Source: Tetrapyrgos nigripes (taxonomy: Eukaryota > Basidiomycota > Agaricomycetes > Agaricales > Campanellaceae). From it: a DNA stretch of 64,000 nt. The DNA is taken from contig JAACJM010000064.1 of assembly GCA_013368315.1 (NCBI GenBank), positions 62,001 to 126,000 on the forward strand, given 5' to 3'. Below, piece after piece: positions 33,860 to 47,008 of the stretch (the stretch's first letter is position 1; each line of letters begins with the position of its first letter). The translations under genes were made by a program, and so were the position numbers. The notes below the pieces were generated by a model. That model worked only from the letters and a program-made list of their open reading frames with translations, was not told where the DNA came from and did not search any database.

Positions 33860-34411
33860 TAGAAAGGCGAATGAGAAGAGGTTGCTCTATGGTGGAGAAG
33901 GAGGACGAAGACCAACCCAGGACGTTCACGTTATATACAGGGTTTGTTTATAACCTTCAACATTGACCATTGGCCTTTTGGGGAATGAGGACGCGTCCGG
34001 TTCCTTGTTCCTTGTTCTCAAAATGGTGTATTTTGGTTGAATTGTCTCTTTGTTTCCTTTATTTGGTCTTTTGTTCTACATATGTAGAAGGGACCTCAGA
34101 TATCAATTCTGCGAAAGCCCTTCGGCAACTACTGATGCTTTCTTCATTGTGAGCAACGGATCATGTAGCGTATTCTTAATGTCCCATAATAATAATAATA
34201 ATGTCCATGTACAGCAGCGACAGTGCAATTGGTGCGACGTAGCAAACAGAATACAGTAAACATGAGGTGGTGGATGCGAAAGCAAAAAATGAACAAGCCA
34301 TTCGTCAACGCGCATGAAGACAGAATGTGTCCGAAAGGGTCTGAAAACGTCCATCATCGTCCACTGTTATCAAACCGGGATATCTTGGCCTCCTCTCCAA
34401 TCCGACCTACG
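33860..34411. other. Spacer with (AAT)n microsatellite
   Basis: 550 bp upstream of the 376-aa gene and downstream of the F-box gene. Contains an (AAT)n run at about 34187-34202. No gene was seen. Confidence 0.5.
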
Positions 34412-35709
34412 TCATACTTTGAAATTTCGGAATACCGCAGGAAGGTCTGCATTCAGAAGCGACTGGCCATCCAGTGGCACATCTTTCCGAAATGGCAGCT
34501 TCTCGGTCTGCCCAGAACTCTTCGGCATATCGCAGTCACCATCACAGTGAGGACTTGCCAGTACAAGCAACGAGCCCCAACTGATACTCTCCAACTTCTC
34601 CAAACGTTGTGCCATCACAGTGCTAGCCAGCAGCTTCCTCATCCTAACGTCTTTTCCTATCCGTTCTTCGCACACGTCGCATTTCATCGGTAGTTCGCTG
34701 AAAATCCCAAAGTACTGAATATCATGAGGAGCGTGTTTGTAAAGCGCGTCTTCGTCCGAGAGGTATATCCCGAGATGCAGATGTGTCAAACTGGTTGAAA
34801 GCGGCGAGAGGGCAGTTGCGTATGCTTGCTGCAGAGAAACTGTCAGATTTCATACAATCAGAAAGAAGTATGTTTCGGAGAGGGCTTACAGCCATTTGTT
34901 CTACTGTCGTGAACATATCCGGAATCGGGGAATGAAAAGTGAGAGAAAGAATCTCATCGAGACAGTACCAGCAAGGGCAGTCACTGGAAAGAGGTTTCAA
35001 GCGTTCTGTAGTACTGATGCGTAACTTTTCCAAGCAAGGGAAACATTGGGCAATGAATTTAAGCAGAGAGCAATCCACACGGGGAACAGAGTTGAGGGAA
35101 AGTTGTTTGAGCGATCGCATGGGAGACGCGAAGAGGTCACGGAAGATGTGTTTGAAAAAGTTGTGTTGGGTGCCGAGTCCTTGTCTAGCCAGATCGATAG
35201 CCAGCGTACGAAGGTTGAGAAACGAGCCTAGAGAGTATGGTTCCAGAATCATTGAGGATGACACGGAAGTCAGAGATCTAAAACCCATCCTGAGCTGTCT
35301 TTGAGGAAAGAACCAGCGCATATACCCACTCGACATAAGCAAAACCACCCTTTCCATCCGTACGACACGTCTCCTTTTGCATAATATTGCATACGCCCGA
35401 CCAACAAGCTTCCGGATCCTCGTTTCCAAAGTCCAACACGCGTAGAAACAATCGTAGAGAGATCTGCCGAAGCCTTTGCGATGAGCACGATAACGACCAA
35501 ATGGCACCAAATCGAAATAGAAGAGAATTTCCAGCATTTTGAAGCACGATTTCGACGATTTCGTCTAGGATTTCGGTCGGGAAATGAGGTTTAGCGCGTA
35601 TCGATTTCTGAGCGGTATCAGTAGCAGTCACGATAAGGTATGGAGGATGCTGGGATAGAGGTGGTTTTCTTGGTTTGCTGCTTGTGCGAGAAAGCGTCCG
35701 TGAAACCAT
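34412..35709 (-). CDS. F-box-like protein, 394 aa
   Basis: Residues ~40-95 (HFPTEILDEIVEIVLQNAG, LFRFGAIWSLSCSSQRLRQI) fit the basidiomycete F-box consensus 'LPxEIxxxIxxxL...SLxSxxxRxI'. F-box proteins recruit substrates to SCF (Skp1-Cullin-F-box) ubiquitin ligases. The rest has leucine-rich, loosely repeating segments (LRTLAIDLARQ, LKQLSLNSV, LEKLRISTT, LTHLHLGIYLS), the usual LRR-like substrate-binding part in this expanded family. Exons: 35709-35330, 35277-34890, 34828-34412. The first splice is reconstructed from a GTGGGT donor and TTTTAG acceptor; it joins two frames that otherwise overlap out of phase. The substrate cannot be predicted. Confidence 0.8.
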
Positions 35710-37320
35710 TTGAGAGACTCTGAGAAGGAAAGGAGTGTTAGTGGTCAGGTCAAAGATTGAGACGCGTCGAAGACGCGACCACTAGCTAGCCAAGTTCTTC
35801 TGCCTAATATTTCAATGTATAACTTTCTATTTGAACGAGGAGAACCGAACGACTCAACCCACAAGTTCGAAACCAGGTCGTCTCTGCTCAGCCGGCTCAA
35901 TCTGCCAGTTTCTCTGTCGGACCTGCTCAGCCTGTCGTCATGGCACCTGGCTCACAATTCGCATTCGAATACACTGCAGGTATCACGTTCATCGCTTGAA
36001 AAAGCCAATCATTTGGCACATCCATTCCATATTTGGTGTTTCGTAGTAATGTGTGGGTGGATTTTATGTTCAGAGACCAAGGTTCAGAATCTCCGGAGAT
36101 TTTCCAATACCATGAAAATCGGAGAGTGAACTCTTCCGAAGGAGGATCGGAGCATTGCAGTGGCTCCGTCTAGGGCGGCGAGGATACTCCTATGTAGGAA
36201 AAATCCCTTGATTGTGGCGGTGGACTCGAAAAACGATATATTTCCAGCACAACGACATTGAAAAAGGCAGGAAGGAACCAAATGACGGATGAGAGTAATC
36301 GAGTAAATTGAAAGAGTGTAGCAGCCTTCAAACAATCAGCTCGATTCGATTCGGTGAGCTCAAAAAACGTTATTAGACAGACGTACCAGTATCAATACTA
36401 TCACCAAAAGTCCAAGTCTCAACCACAGACAGGGTCCATTCAGTCCTTCAAACATCAGCCACTCCTCTCCCTCGCTGATCATGAATGCTGAAGCCCAAAT
36501 GTTTCCACGTTCGTACATCGACGGTATACATACCCTACAACCGCTAGGGTTGGGTGGCGCTAACGCTCGCAGTGGCACTGCGGTCCTGTCATGGGCGCTC
36601 TACTGAACACGTTCTCAGTGACAGTAAGGGTCGAGAAATGATAGGCCTGAAAATCTTATTTTAAAGTCAGCGGCCTGGAAATTGTGTTATGGTCGTACCC
36701 ACTCCGAACCAATAGGATTTTGTATCTTCTTGAACTTGAAGCTTGAAAGGCAAAGACTCCGAGGGGTGATTCGTAGCAACAGCGTGAAAATTCTGAAATC
36801 TTTTGTCATTGTCAACGATATCTATGCTTGCCAGGTTTCAGATCCAGAGTAAGACGTCAGCGATGATTGAGCTGACGGGTTGAGTGGGGCAGCACAATGA
36901 CGGAAAAGCGAGAGAATCCGACGTCAAAGGGTCATTTCAGAACATAACGCAAGGGCAGAGCCTCTGCTTGACAGTTGTAGAGGCGGGACCTGGCGGATTT
37001 CAGGTCCAGGGCAATTATTATGAGAGCAGCGTACGACTTACAAGACAGCATTCGAGAAGCATGAATTGGTACCAAAGACGTGAGTACCATGGAGCAAGCT
37101 GTCCCGGAGGTTGTCAATGGACGTGTAAAGAACAGAAAATATTGGAAGTTCCATCCTCCAAGTCATCATGATCAACATCTAGAACGCCCGGTGAGAGACC
37201 GATGGTCCCGCATTGAGCAAGGTAATAGAAGACACGAAAGGCACGGCGTTGACGGTGCGGATGCCAGACCCGGTGACGAAGCGCCAAGACTGACATCATC
37301 TCGAAAACGCGCTTACATAG
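35710..37320. other. Spacer with possible gene remnant
   Basis: No complete gene. On the minus strand around 36850-36380 there are coding-like pieces. One (NFHAVATNHPSESLPFKLQV) can be spliced to another (AYHFSTLTVTENVFSRAPMT) across a plausible 54-nt GTGGGT...TTTCAG intron, but the frame then stops. This may be a decayed or unannotated short gene. The rest shows nothing recognisable. Confidence 0.35.
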
Positions 37321-37434
37321 ACCCTATAGGACCCTAGTTTATTGCATGGGCATATGCATGATATAGAATACATGTACAAGTACAAATGCGAGGGAAGATA
37401 AAATAGAAACAAAAGGAGAATGAGAAAAGGTAGT

Positions 37435-38719
<1,285 letters not shown>

Positions 38720-39139
38720 AGCCTTGTAATATTGGTTTCTATCTTACTATGTACCATACTGTATTTTTATTGATGATACCTTCTCTCAACCTTGGGGGTG
38801 CTTAAACGCTTCACGAGTCATGAGTTCTGCTCAAACCCTTTTAAGCTCGGCGAATTCAAGGGGATGACAAGTTAACAACGAAAAGATGTTGTCATGCAAG
38901 TCAAATAGTCAGTCATTTGATTGGTTCAGTCTAGCTTGAGCTAATTGAACACTTCCGTCAGGTACTTACTGCCTTTCATCCCCCGACGTAAGGCCATGTC
39001 TTTTCGACCTCTACACGGTTTATACCGGAATTACGCCGTGTGGTAAAGGGTAATTCAGGCTCAAGTAAGCGTCTAATCTCAGCCTCTACCTTCTTGATAT
39101 TCACCTTCAGGCCGCCTTCGCTCTGACTTCATACCTCCC
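38720..39139. other. Spacer H4 to F-box gene
   Basis: 420 bp in which the H4 3' UTR and the F-box promoter must lie. No other feature was seen. Confidence 0.5.
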
Positions 39140-40426
39140 ATGGACTTAACACCCTCGTTACCCAACGAAATCGTTAGCGACATCTTCAGCTATCTCCGTC
39201 CAGCTTCTTTAGCGGATCTTACACGCGTCTCCAGGCGACTCAGCGCCGTTGCAGACCATCTCCTTTACTCCTCTATATTTATCAAGGACTTGATATCCGA
39301 ATCATCTCCTGTTCCATGGCGAACGTCTAGATGTTGCGAGTCTGTTCTTTCTCGCACTTATCGTGCGAGCAGTGTCAGACGCTTTCATATCCGATGGCTG
39401 AGAGACCAGGGGTTTCCACCCACTTATGTTCACGTTGCTCCAACCCTGGCGAGACTCTCTGAGACGTTGGACTTTTTCACGACCATAGAGTCCCTCGAAT
39501 TATTGTTGGGGCCTGCCGATACGCTCAGAGCGATATCTCACACTAACGACGGCGAGATACATATCATCGAACGTGTTATCTTCAATCATTCATTCCCTCA
39601 TTTGCAGTTCTGCTCTTTGGGAGCAGAATGGTCTAAACTATCGCCTTCATTCTCTGGAATCCTCGTATCATTCCTTTCCTCCCTGCATTCTCTACGACAA
39701 CTCAAACTGCCGGAGCACTGTGCCTCGCTCGACCTTCCTTCATCATGTTTACCCAGTCTGACCTCATTTCGTGGGTCACCGGGCGCGGCTAGTTGCCTAC
39801 TCCCAGGACGCCCAGTTCAGTTTCTCTCACTAGTCGGCCAAGATTCGGACGTGACCCGAGAGAATCTCCTCCGGATCACACAGACTAGTCTTCCTCTCAA
39901 AGACCTGGATTTATCAGGCATGTCAGTACGACCAGTGCTGATCAGCAACGTCGCGGCCTACCTTCCAGACCTCGAAGTGTTGAAGATCAAGCTAGCGTTG
40001 AGGCATACGTTGCATTACGCTCTCTCTGGAATTGTGAGTACAACCTTCCGCTTTCCTGGTTCCGTTCCTTCCCCGTCTTTTGCTTCTCTTGAATGCCCAC
40101 GCCTCTGATCACTTCTTGAGCCATTGTATACTGCTCAGTACTCTTTTCTATTGCTATTACAAACTTGTCGTTAACCCATCTCTTCCCGGAAAAATCAGAG
40201 GCTCTTAACCGGCTTGTCCTCGGTGCTCAACGCCTTCCATCATCTGATATATCTCGACCTATCATCCACTTCAGTTGCAGGGGCGCCTCACTCTAACAGC
40301 GACCAGGAATTGGGGCTCTGTTTGGAATGGAGTAGAGCCTGTCCCTCATTGAGGCGCATCGTCTTTCCTTCCCAGACAGAATGGGTTTTATGCGAGGAGG
40401 GCCAGTGGTTTCCCGCGTTGGTCTAG
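39140..40426 (+). CDS. F-box protein with LRR-like region, 373 aa
   Basis: The N-terminus is a clear F-box (LPNEIVSDIFSYLRPASLAD, VSRRLSAVADHLLYSSIFI, residues ~7-50), the Skp1-binding module of SCF ubiquitin ligases. Leucine-rich segments follow (LHSLRQLKLPEHCASLDL, LKDLDLSGMSV, LEVLKIKLALR, LIYLDLSSTSV), as in the large basidiomycete F-box/LRR family. Two exons: 39140-40033 and 40199-40426. The intron is unusually long for this window (165 nt) and could contain an alternative acceptor. The C-terminus ends WFPALV. The target is unknown. Confidence 0.82.
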
Positions 40427-40959
40427 ATGATATTGTCTGCTTGTTTTTCTCTCCTTTTGGGGCATGCTATGGTACATATTTATTGGTCTCGATGTCGTTT
40501 TGGAATCCACCTCCAAGGGTTATTTTTAGGTTGTAAAATAGACACTGATTTTGACTACTTTCGTTTCCGAAATCCATTGCGTGTCTTTTAGTATGAGCCG
40601 CCATTCTGGGTCGTTCAGGCATGCTCCAACTTCTGTGGGATTACCATTCATTCATTCCTATACAGGATGTACACGTAGATCGCGCACTCCGTCCAAATGT
40701 AGCAAAAAGTTCACCGATATAAAAAACCAGACATCCGTGATCCAATAATTCAGTCGTAAAAATAAAACTAACAGTGCTCTACAGGTAGTGAGATATAGTG
40801 AATACAGGTCGAATACTTCATGACTGTCATAAATATCGAGGACACCTTGGAAAGAAAGTGGAAAAAGAAAATCCGTAGATAGACAAGACATAGTACGAAG
40901 AGGGTATCAGGATGCAAACAAGATGAACAACAGACAAATACATAATAAACATAGAATCA
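40427..40959. other. Convergent spacer
   Basis: 533 bp between converging genes, T/A-rich, no gene seen. Confidence 0.5.
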
Positions 40960-43622
40960 TTACCCCGACCCCGATTCCTCAACGAAAATGTCACTATAGT
41001 GCTTCAGTATTGTTTCAATAGCCTGTAGAAGAGCACTGCTGTGTCAGTATCTGGTCTTCCTGCATGCGGGGGCGAAACTTGCCATGTTCTGGTATGGCGC
41101 GTCCGCAATGACACCGTTTGTTGCAGTGCCCTGGGTATTCGGAGCCGGTGAACCAAAAAGAGTAGGTCCAAATACTATTGCAAGGTTCTGAACCGACATG
41201 GAGTTGGCAGAAGAGTGTTGATACACTCTAATAATAAACGTCATTATCGAAAAATCACCGACCAGATCTGGGGACACACGTACTGATATAGATGGCCCAA
41301 CAAGTATTTCAGTGTGGCATAATTAGGGTCAGGAAGGTCATTAACGCGTTCGTGAAGCCGTATATGTCGCAGTCGATCATTTTCGATCTCTAAGAAAAAA
41401 TGAGATCGGGCGCTTGTTGAGAGACAGCGATTGGAGACGCACTTGCAGCTTCAATGAAACTTTGCTGCAAAGTGAAGGTCATTAATGGCTCAGGCAGTTC
41501 TCTTAGCCACATCTTCAAAACACTAGTGACGTTGTTTATGTCCGAAGACCATTCAGGTGAGTCAAGATCAACAGAGTCTAGATCTGAAAAGACGGTAAGA
41601 CACAGGGGAAGAAAGAGCACAGTCAAGGCATACCCTTGTCCAAAAGTTGTTTGAGCTTCTGGACCTTGCTGGTCGTACCGCTCAGCCGATATATGCCCTG
41701 CGACTCCAAGCCATACTTCTCGATTGCTTCACAGCACTTCCGCATTATTGGAGGAACGTCAACGTCGTCCCGAGTCATTTGTTCTCCAAGATCAACTCCA
41801 AATGTCGGCCGTACTTTGTCAGGTGTCAGAACTCCATTGGAATTATTTGACGGTGTCGAACTGTTGGGATGGTGTGAAGGAAGCGGTGGCAACTAGGCAA
41901 GATCTGAGTTGAAAAACGATGAGTAAGATCGAAAAGATTTACTCACAAATCCTTCTTCCGGAGGTCCCTCACGTCTCGGACCTCGGTTGTTATTTCCGTG
42001 TGCGTAGGCGTAGTTCTGCATGTAGGTCTTGAAATCACCCCGATTATCAATCATCTCGATTGCAGTCTTCAGGCCAAGCGCTGTGGAACCTGTATCAATA
42101 TTTACTTTAGCGGCTAAAAGCAAGACCCGTTTGAGAAAGATGACCAACCGTCATCCTTTGGAGGGACAAGTGTTGAACCATCACTCAACACGATGCTTTC
42201 GAACAGGAAAGCATATCTTGTCAAATGGTATTGAGTCCCGAGATCAATCTCATCCGAGCATTCTTTTAATGCCTGTATAGGAATGGCTCAGTTACTTGGA
42301 ACCAGGATTTGCAAGAGGAATCAATACCCGTAGAATTCGGGGAAGCTGGAAGTTGAAGTACTCTTGTCTCATGGCTTGTGTGTCGATGACAGCCTTCCGG
42401 AAGCTGTCTGACGCTGCGGACACCCGTGCTCGTATTTCATCTTCTTGCCGTTGGATCTGCAGAAAAATTTACACTCAGTGAAGGTACGGAGAAGAGTGGA
42501 AGGTGCGCACGTTTCCAGGGTTCTTTCCTTTCAATAGCAAACCACCTTTAGCAACAGCTTTTCCGATAGCACGCTTTCCTCCAACAGGCTTAGCTTGGAC
42601 ATAGTTATCCTTGGAAGCCTCCCCCTCTTTCTGCAGAAGCAGACGCTCTAGCTCCTCTGAAGAAACATCCAGACGGGTCTTGCTCTTCTCAGTCAACCCT
42701 TCTGCCTCTTGTAAAGCTCGTTCATATCTGGTCGACAACTCCTTGGTCTGCGTGGGGTGAGGAATAACCAATGTCAGGGATACACACACGTACCGATTTC
42801 CTTGTCTTATCAACTTCTTTGGCTATTGTCGCAAGCTCTTCACTCATCTCATTCAATCGCTGTGCAAAACGTGCTCGGTTCTCTCCCATGACTTCATGAA
42901 TTCGCATTGTAGATTGCCAGGCAGTCACGAAAGTTCTGCATATATATCAGTAAGAGCTCGACAATGAAATGCAGAGGGTAACACTCACCCAGCCTTCCCA
43001 TCGTTCATAGAATACACTTCTGATGTCGTCCGAGATAGTTTCTGCAAACTCTTGCCATACTCCTCTTCAATAACGGCCCGCTTCTTCAAGAATACAGAGG
43101 CTTCCTGTTGCCCTAATTAGGCGAAACTTGGCTATTTGAAGAAAGATACTGACTCTACATGAGACCATGCTCTGTTTAATCCGGTCCAGTAGTAATGGTA
43201 CACCGCACTGACAGACGACAAATTTCAGCCAAGTAAGCCAACAGTAGTAGAGCAGAAGCATATCGACATACATCCATGTCACATAGAGCTCTGAGCACAC
43301 TCTCGTCAAATGTAGTCTCGACAAGAGTTGACGGCTCAGTTGTTACAGAAACCGATTCGTGGTTTTCGCTGATGACTGTATCCTGCCACTTGGATGATGC
43401 TGACATCCCACCAGAGTCTGAGCTGAGTCTTGGTTGAGGAGATGTTGAGGGTGGATACTGTGATGTTGTACCCGACGATTCGGAAGAGCCTTGGGGATGT
43501 ATGGGAGGTCGGCCATTTGAGGCAGAAGAAGGTCCCTGGGAGTCGGTACCGTCTGCATTGTCCCAAGCACGCGATGTGTAGATGTCCTCAGGCATCAGAG
43601 AGTGGAGGAGGTCGTCGTTCAC
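40960..43622 (-). CDS. F-BAR domain Rho GTPase-activating protein (Rgd1/Rga7-like)
   Basis: Spliced from about a dozen exons to roughly 670 aa. The order is: a disordered Ser/Pro-rich N-terminus (~1-100); an FCH/F-BAR region from about residue 100 to 350 (FLKKRAVIEEEYGKSLQKLS, MGENRARFAQRLNEMSEELA, STRYERALQEAEGLTEKS, YFNFQLPRILRALKECSDEI); a Ser/Pro linker; and a RhoGAP domain from ~465 to 670. The RhoGAP shows VPPIMRKCCEAIEKYG, arginine finger GIYRLSG, VLKMWLRELPEPLM and MSVQNLAIVFGPTLF. The protein should bend or bind the plasma membrane and switch off Rho-type GTPases at growth sites or septa. The last exon (AIETILKHYSDIF) ends at 40960. Exact boundaries of some middle exons are less sure, but the motif order is unambiguous. 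Confidence 0.9.
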
Positions 43623-44865
43623 AACGGCGAGGTCGAGGTAGAGGATTGAATTCCGTAATTGCGGGCTCGTCCAATTCAGGCCAAGTCGGCCTCGGGAGCC
43701 ACGCGGATTAGCTCAGCAATCGCGGCTCTCCAAGTTCCTTCCTGCAAACTGGCTTTTATCTTCCTGCCCGTTGGTGGCTAACTAGTGTGCATTATACGAT
43801 TCACAAGAAAACTTAGGCATTCTATCTTCTACCACCGTTGACTCCTCAGGCCTCGGGCTCGCTGCCCTGTACACTAGTGGCTGCTGGCTGCAAAGTGGCT
43901 GATACTCGAAAATATATGTTGAAAACAAGCAAGTCTGTCCGTAGAAGAAACCCTATGCCCAAGAACTAGAAAGATCTTATCAGCCCCTCAAAATACACCA
44001 TGGCCCGAAAATTCCAACTCAAATCGCCGACGCAAGAGCAGGCTTAAAACACGGGATGTTGACACGTCTCGCAATTGTCATTGGACCGTGCTGTGGTCCA
44101 CTCTTGATCAGAGGTTTTTCTGCAGTAAACCTATGTCGAGTAACTACTCGTCAACGCTGGGAAAGCGACTTACAACTGAATACACAAGCTGCGACAATCG
44201 TGTATGTCTCGCCTGTGACGACTACTGAGTTTACACGAGGTTCTGTTACAATCGACCTATGTTCTCCAAGATCAACCCTGCATGTGGCAATGGTATATAT
44301 GTTACGTACCAAGCTTCGTTTGATAATGACGACGTGGCTACATGCGTAGACCTGTTTGACATCCAGATAGAAGCACATTTTGTTGAGGGATGCGTCTGTC
44401 GATGGTTTTTGAAAACTGGGACTCTTTGTGGCATGTACTTTATACCCTCGCCTCTAGGGATCTCGTCATATTCAAACCGCCGAATAATCCCACCTTTCAC
44501 TCATTCACCAGGTTGCTTGCTTTAGTGAAAAGCAAATTTCAGGGAGGACTCTAAACTCCGGATATGTACTTTGCATCCTGAGAACCCGATCGTCTGGGGT
44601 ACAAGTCGAAGGAAGCCAGTACGCTCAATCTATCCGAATCATTCACCATAACAGGACATGACATTACTTTATACAAAGTCTGCGGTAGTGTATAGTACAT
44701 CTCATAGTTCTATTCGAATACTCTGAATTGGCTGCCGGTTCTGTCATTGTCAGCTCTCACCAGCATGTGTGTCCAGACAAACTATCCTGAAGTACGAACG
44801 CCCGCGAAACATGCTTCAGCCCCATATTCCGTCCTCCTAGGCACACATATGTAGCATAGAACTTT
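43623..44865. other. Spacer between two minus-strand genes
   Basis: 1.24 kb with no supportable gene. A short stretch (ggattagctcagcaatcg, ~43707) resembles a tRNA A-box, but no matching B-box or cloverleaf follows. It should contain the promoter of the RhoGAP gene. Confidence 0.45.
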
Positions 44866-46794
44866 CTATGCCCAATACTCCGAGTCCGTTGTATCATATT
44901 CCATCGTTTCATCAGATCTCATCAACATGTGCACATCCTCTGTCCCAGGCACTCTACCAGGTTCCTCAACGAACCTCTCAGGACAGTCATGAAGCAACTG
45001 CAGAATATGCCTCATATACTCCTTTCCCGTCATCCTTCTGCCTAGGGTATGGTCGTAGCGTTGGACATTCCACCCAAGGAACAAGCGGTTCATGGAATCG
45101 GGGGAGATATCATCTGGCACAGGGTCGTCCAGCTCGTTCACGCTGAACGAATGCAAATATGCAATGAGACCGTTCCCGTGAATGTACTCCAGATGGAATC
45201 TGTTGATCATCCACTCCGTACATCCACGGCGTACAAGAGCGAGATGAGCACTGTCGTTGGGCGCACGGTTTCTTCCCCGGACAAAGGAAGGTGGTTCCCA
45301 TCGAGGATATACATAGCTGTCGTCGTGGTCTTCATCGTCTCCAGAAGAAGACTCCTCATCTTCTTCAATCTCCTCGTCACTGTGACCATAAAATCCGGCG
45401 TCTCCATCATAGCTCTCTTCCCCGGAATAAAATTCATCATCATCTCCGAACATGTAGCCGTACATATACTCGGATTCCATTTCATCCTCCATATCGTCTT
45501 CTTCAGAGTCCACGTCTTCATAAAAGATTCCATCCCACGGGTCTTCGTCACCTACAAGAGGACTAGTGCTTCTGCGTGACAAAACTGAAGCAAGAGCACC
45601 GGCACCGACAGCATTGGAAGATGGAAGCGGGAGTGATGTAGGCAGGCCCTTCGCCTTTCTGAACGCGGACACGATATTGTTCACCATAAATAGCGGAGCA
45701 GGCCGACGAGTTATGACACCGCGACAAGATGGGCATGTCTTCTGTCGTGACAAGATATAGTCTGGATCGTCGAGTTGTTCTGGATCAATGTCCATGTCAT
45801 CCCCAGAAGCAGGCGCTTTCTTGAACCAATCTTGGAGACAGGAGAGGCAATAGACGTGACCACAGGGCGCAAGACTAAAGGGCAATATTAACATCACACT
45901 TCGTGTGGGTTACATGGATGACTACTCACGCGAAAGGTTTATAGTAAGTATCCATACAGATCTGGCACTGCAATGCTGATTCCATGGAGGCGATAAACTA
46001 GGACACAGCCATCAGACAACGATATTCTTCACCAGGGGGGAGAATCACCCACCTCTTCGTTATTTTGGACCTTAGACTTTAAAGTACGGACTTGGTCTTC
46101 ATGTTCTCTCTTAACCTGCGTAATCAATCAGAGTGGGTAAGGGTGACTGTGCATAACGCGTACCGTCTTTCCTGCTTGAATTTGCGCTTTCATCTCCTCG
46201 ATTTTCTGCAGCATGTCGGTCAGAACAATCTGGGACAGGCATAGGTCTGCCTACCTTGGTCTGTTTCTTGACGGACTTCTTGAGTGACTCATTTTCTTTC
46301 TTCAGCCTCTCAAACTCTGCAGCAGCCAAAGAACCCGTAAAGCTGTCACTCTCGTCATGCGCATGTTTCTTGGAGTGGGTAGCTTCCCGGTGATGCGACT
46401 TGCTGGTATTCTCTATCCTGTCGACTCGTTCCCTATCCTTCCCTTTGTCTTTCCTCATCAGATCCCCAGAAGACGGATAGCGGCTGAGCTGCACGACAGG
46501 ACGATGGTGCAACTCAACCGAAGACGAGTTTGCGTTATTGGCGGTGCTGTGACTGGCCCTGGTGATCATGATCCTCTGGCCTGAGTCCGAAAGATCCTCT
46601 ATGCTGGGGTCATGTTTCCTGGATGCAATTGAGGATGTAGCGAAAGGATCCGGTCTCGTAGAACGTGATTTAGAGGACGAGGAAGCTGCGACGACTACTT
46701 CTTCGTTTTGGTGACTTGAATGATGATCTCTTCGGCTTGACCTGAGACGCTTGAACGGTATCAGATTATTCGTGGATGTAGAGGCTCTGCTCAT
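44866..46794 (-). CDS. RING-finger E3 ubiquitin ligase with coiled coil
   Basis: The N-terminal ~180 residues are Ser/Arg-rich and low complexity. A coiled coil follows (FERLKKENESLKKSVKKQ, KIEEMKAQIQAGK, KREHEDQVRTLKSKVQ). Next is a C3HC4 RING: CQIC, APCGHVYCLSC and CPSC, with a ~25-residue acidic insertion before the last pair. RING proteins bring E2~ubiquitin to substrates. The C-terminal part is very acidic (EEDDMEDEMESEYMYGYMF) and then structured around YPRWEPPSFVRGRNRAPNDS. The RING is split by an intron after the first Cys pair, and the CQIC exon joins PFA to LAPCGH smoothly. Start ATG 46794 (MSRASTSTN); an in-frame ATG 12 bases upstream is possible. The gene is divergent from argininosuccinate synthase, 214 bp apart. 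Confidence 0.85.
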
Positions 46795-47008
46795 GATCAC
46801 AGACATGGATGATGGCAAAGAACAATGGGCGTCACACAGCGTGACACGCCCACAACGCGTGACGTCACTTATCACTAGCAAGATATGTAAGATAAGATTT
46901 AGAGCCGCCAAAATTTTTTAGAGGCAGACGAGTGACTCGATCTCAGCTTGCTTTCCGATCTTAGCTTGCTTTCCCCCACTTACCTGTCACCAAGTTTACA
47001 AATAAAAA
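46795..47008. promoter_or_regulatory. Divergent promoter, RING ligase / argininosuccinate synthase
   Basis: A 214-bp region containing a perfect TGACGTCA palindrome (46860-46867), the ATF/CREB-type bZIP site. It also has a TGACTCG (46933-46939), one base from the Gcn4/Cpc1 site TGACTCA, which suits an arginine-biosynthesis gene. An 18-bp unit, cgatctcagcttgctttc, is repeated in tandem with one mismatch (46938-46955 and 46956-46973). Confidence 0.55.

Noticed and set aside
43707..43740. tRNA-like A-box (ggattagctcagcaatcg)
   Set aside because: No B-box at the right distance and no cloverleaf pairing. Probably chance.
45049..45579. 176-codon plus-strand frame
   Set aside because: Antisense of the acidic C-terminal half of the RING protein.
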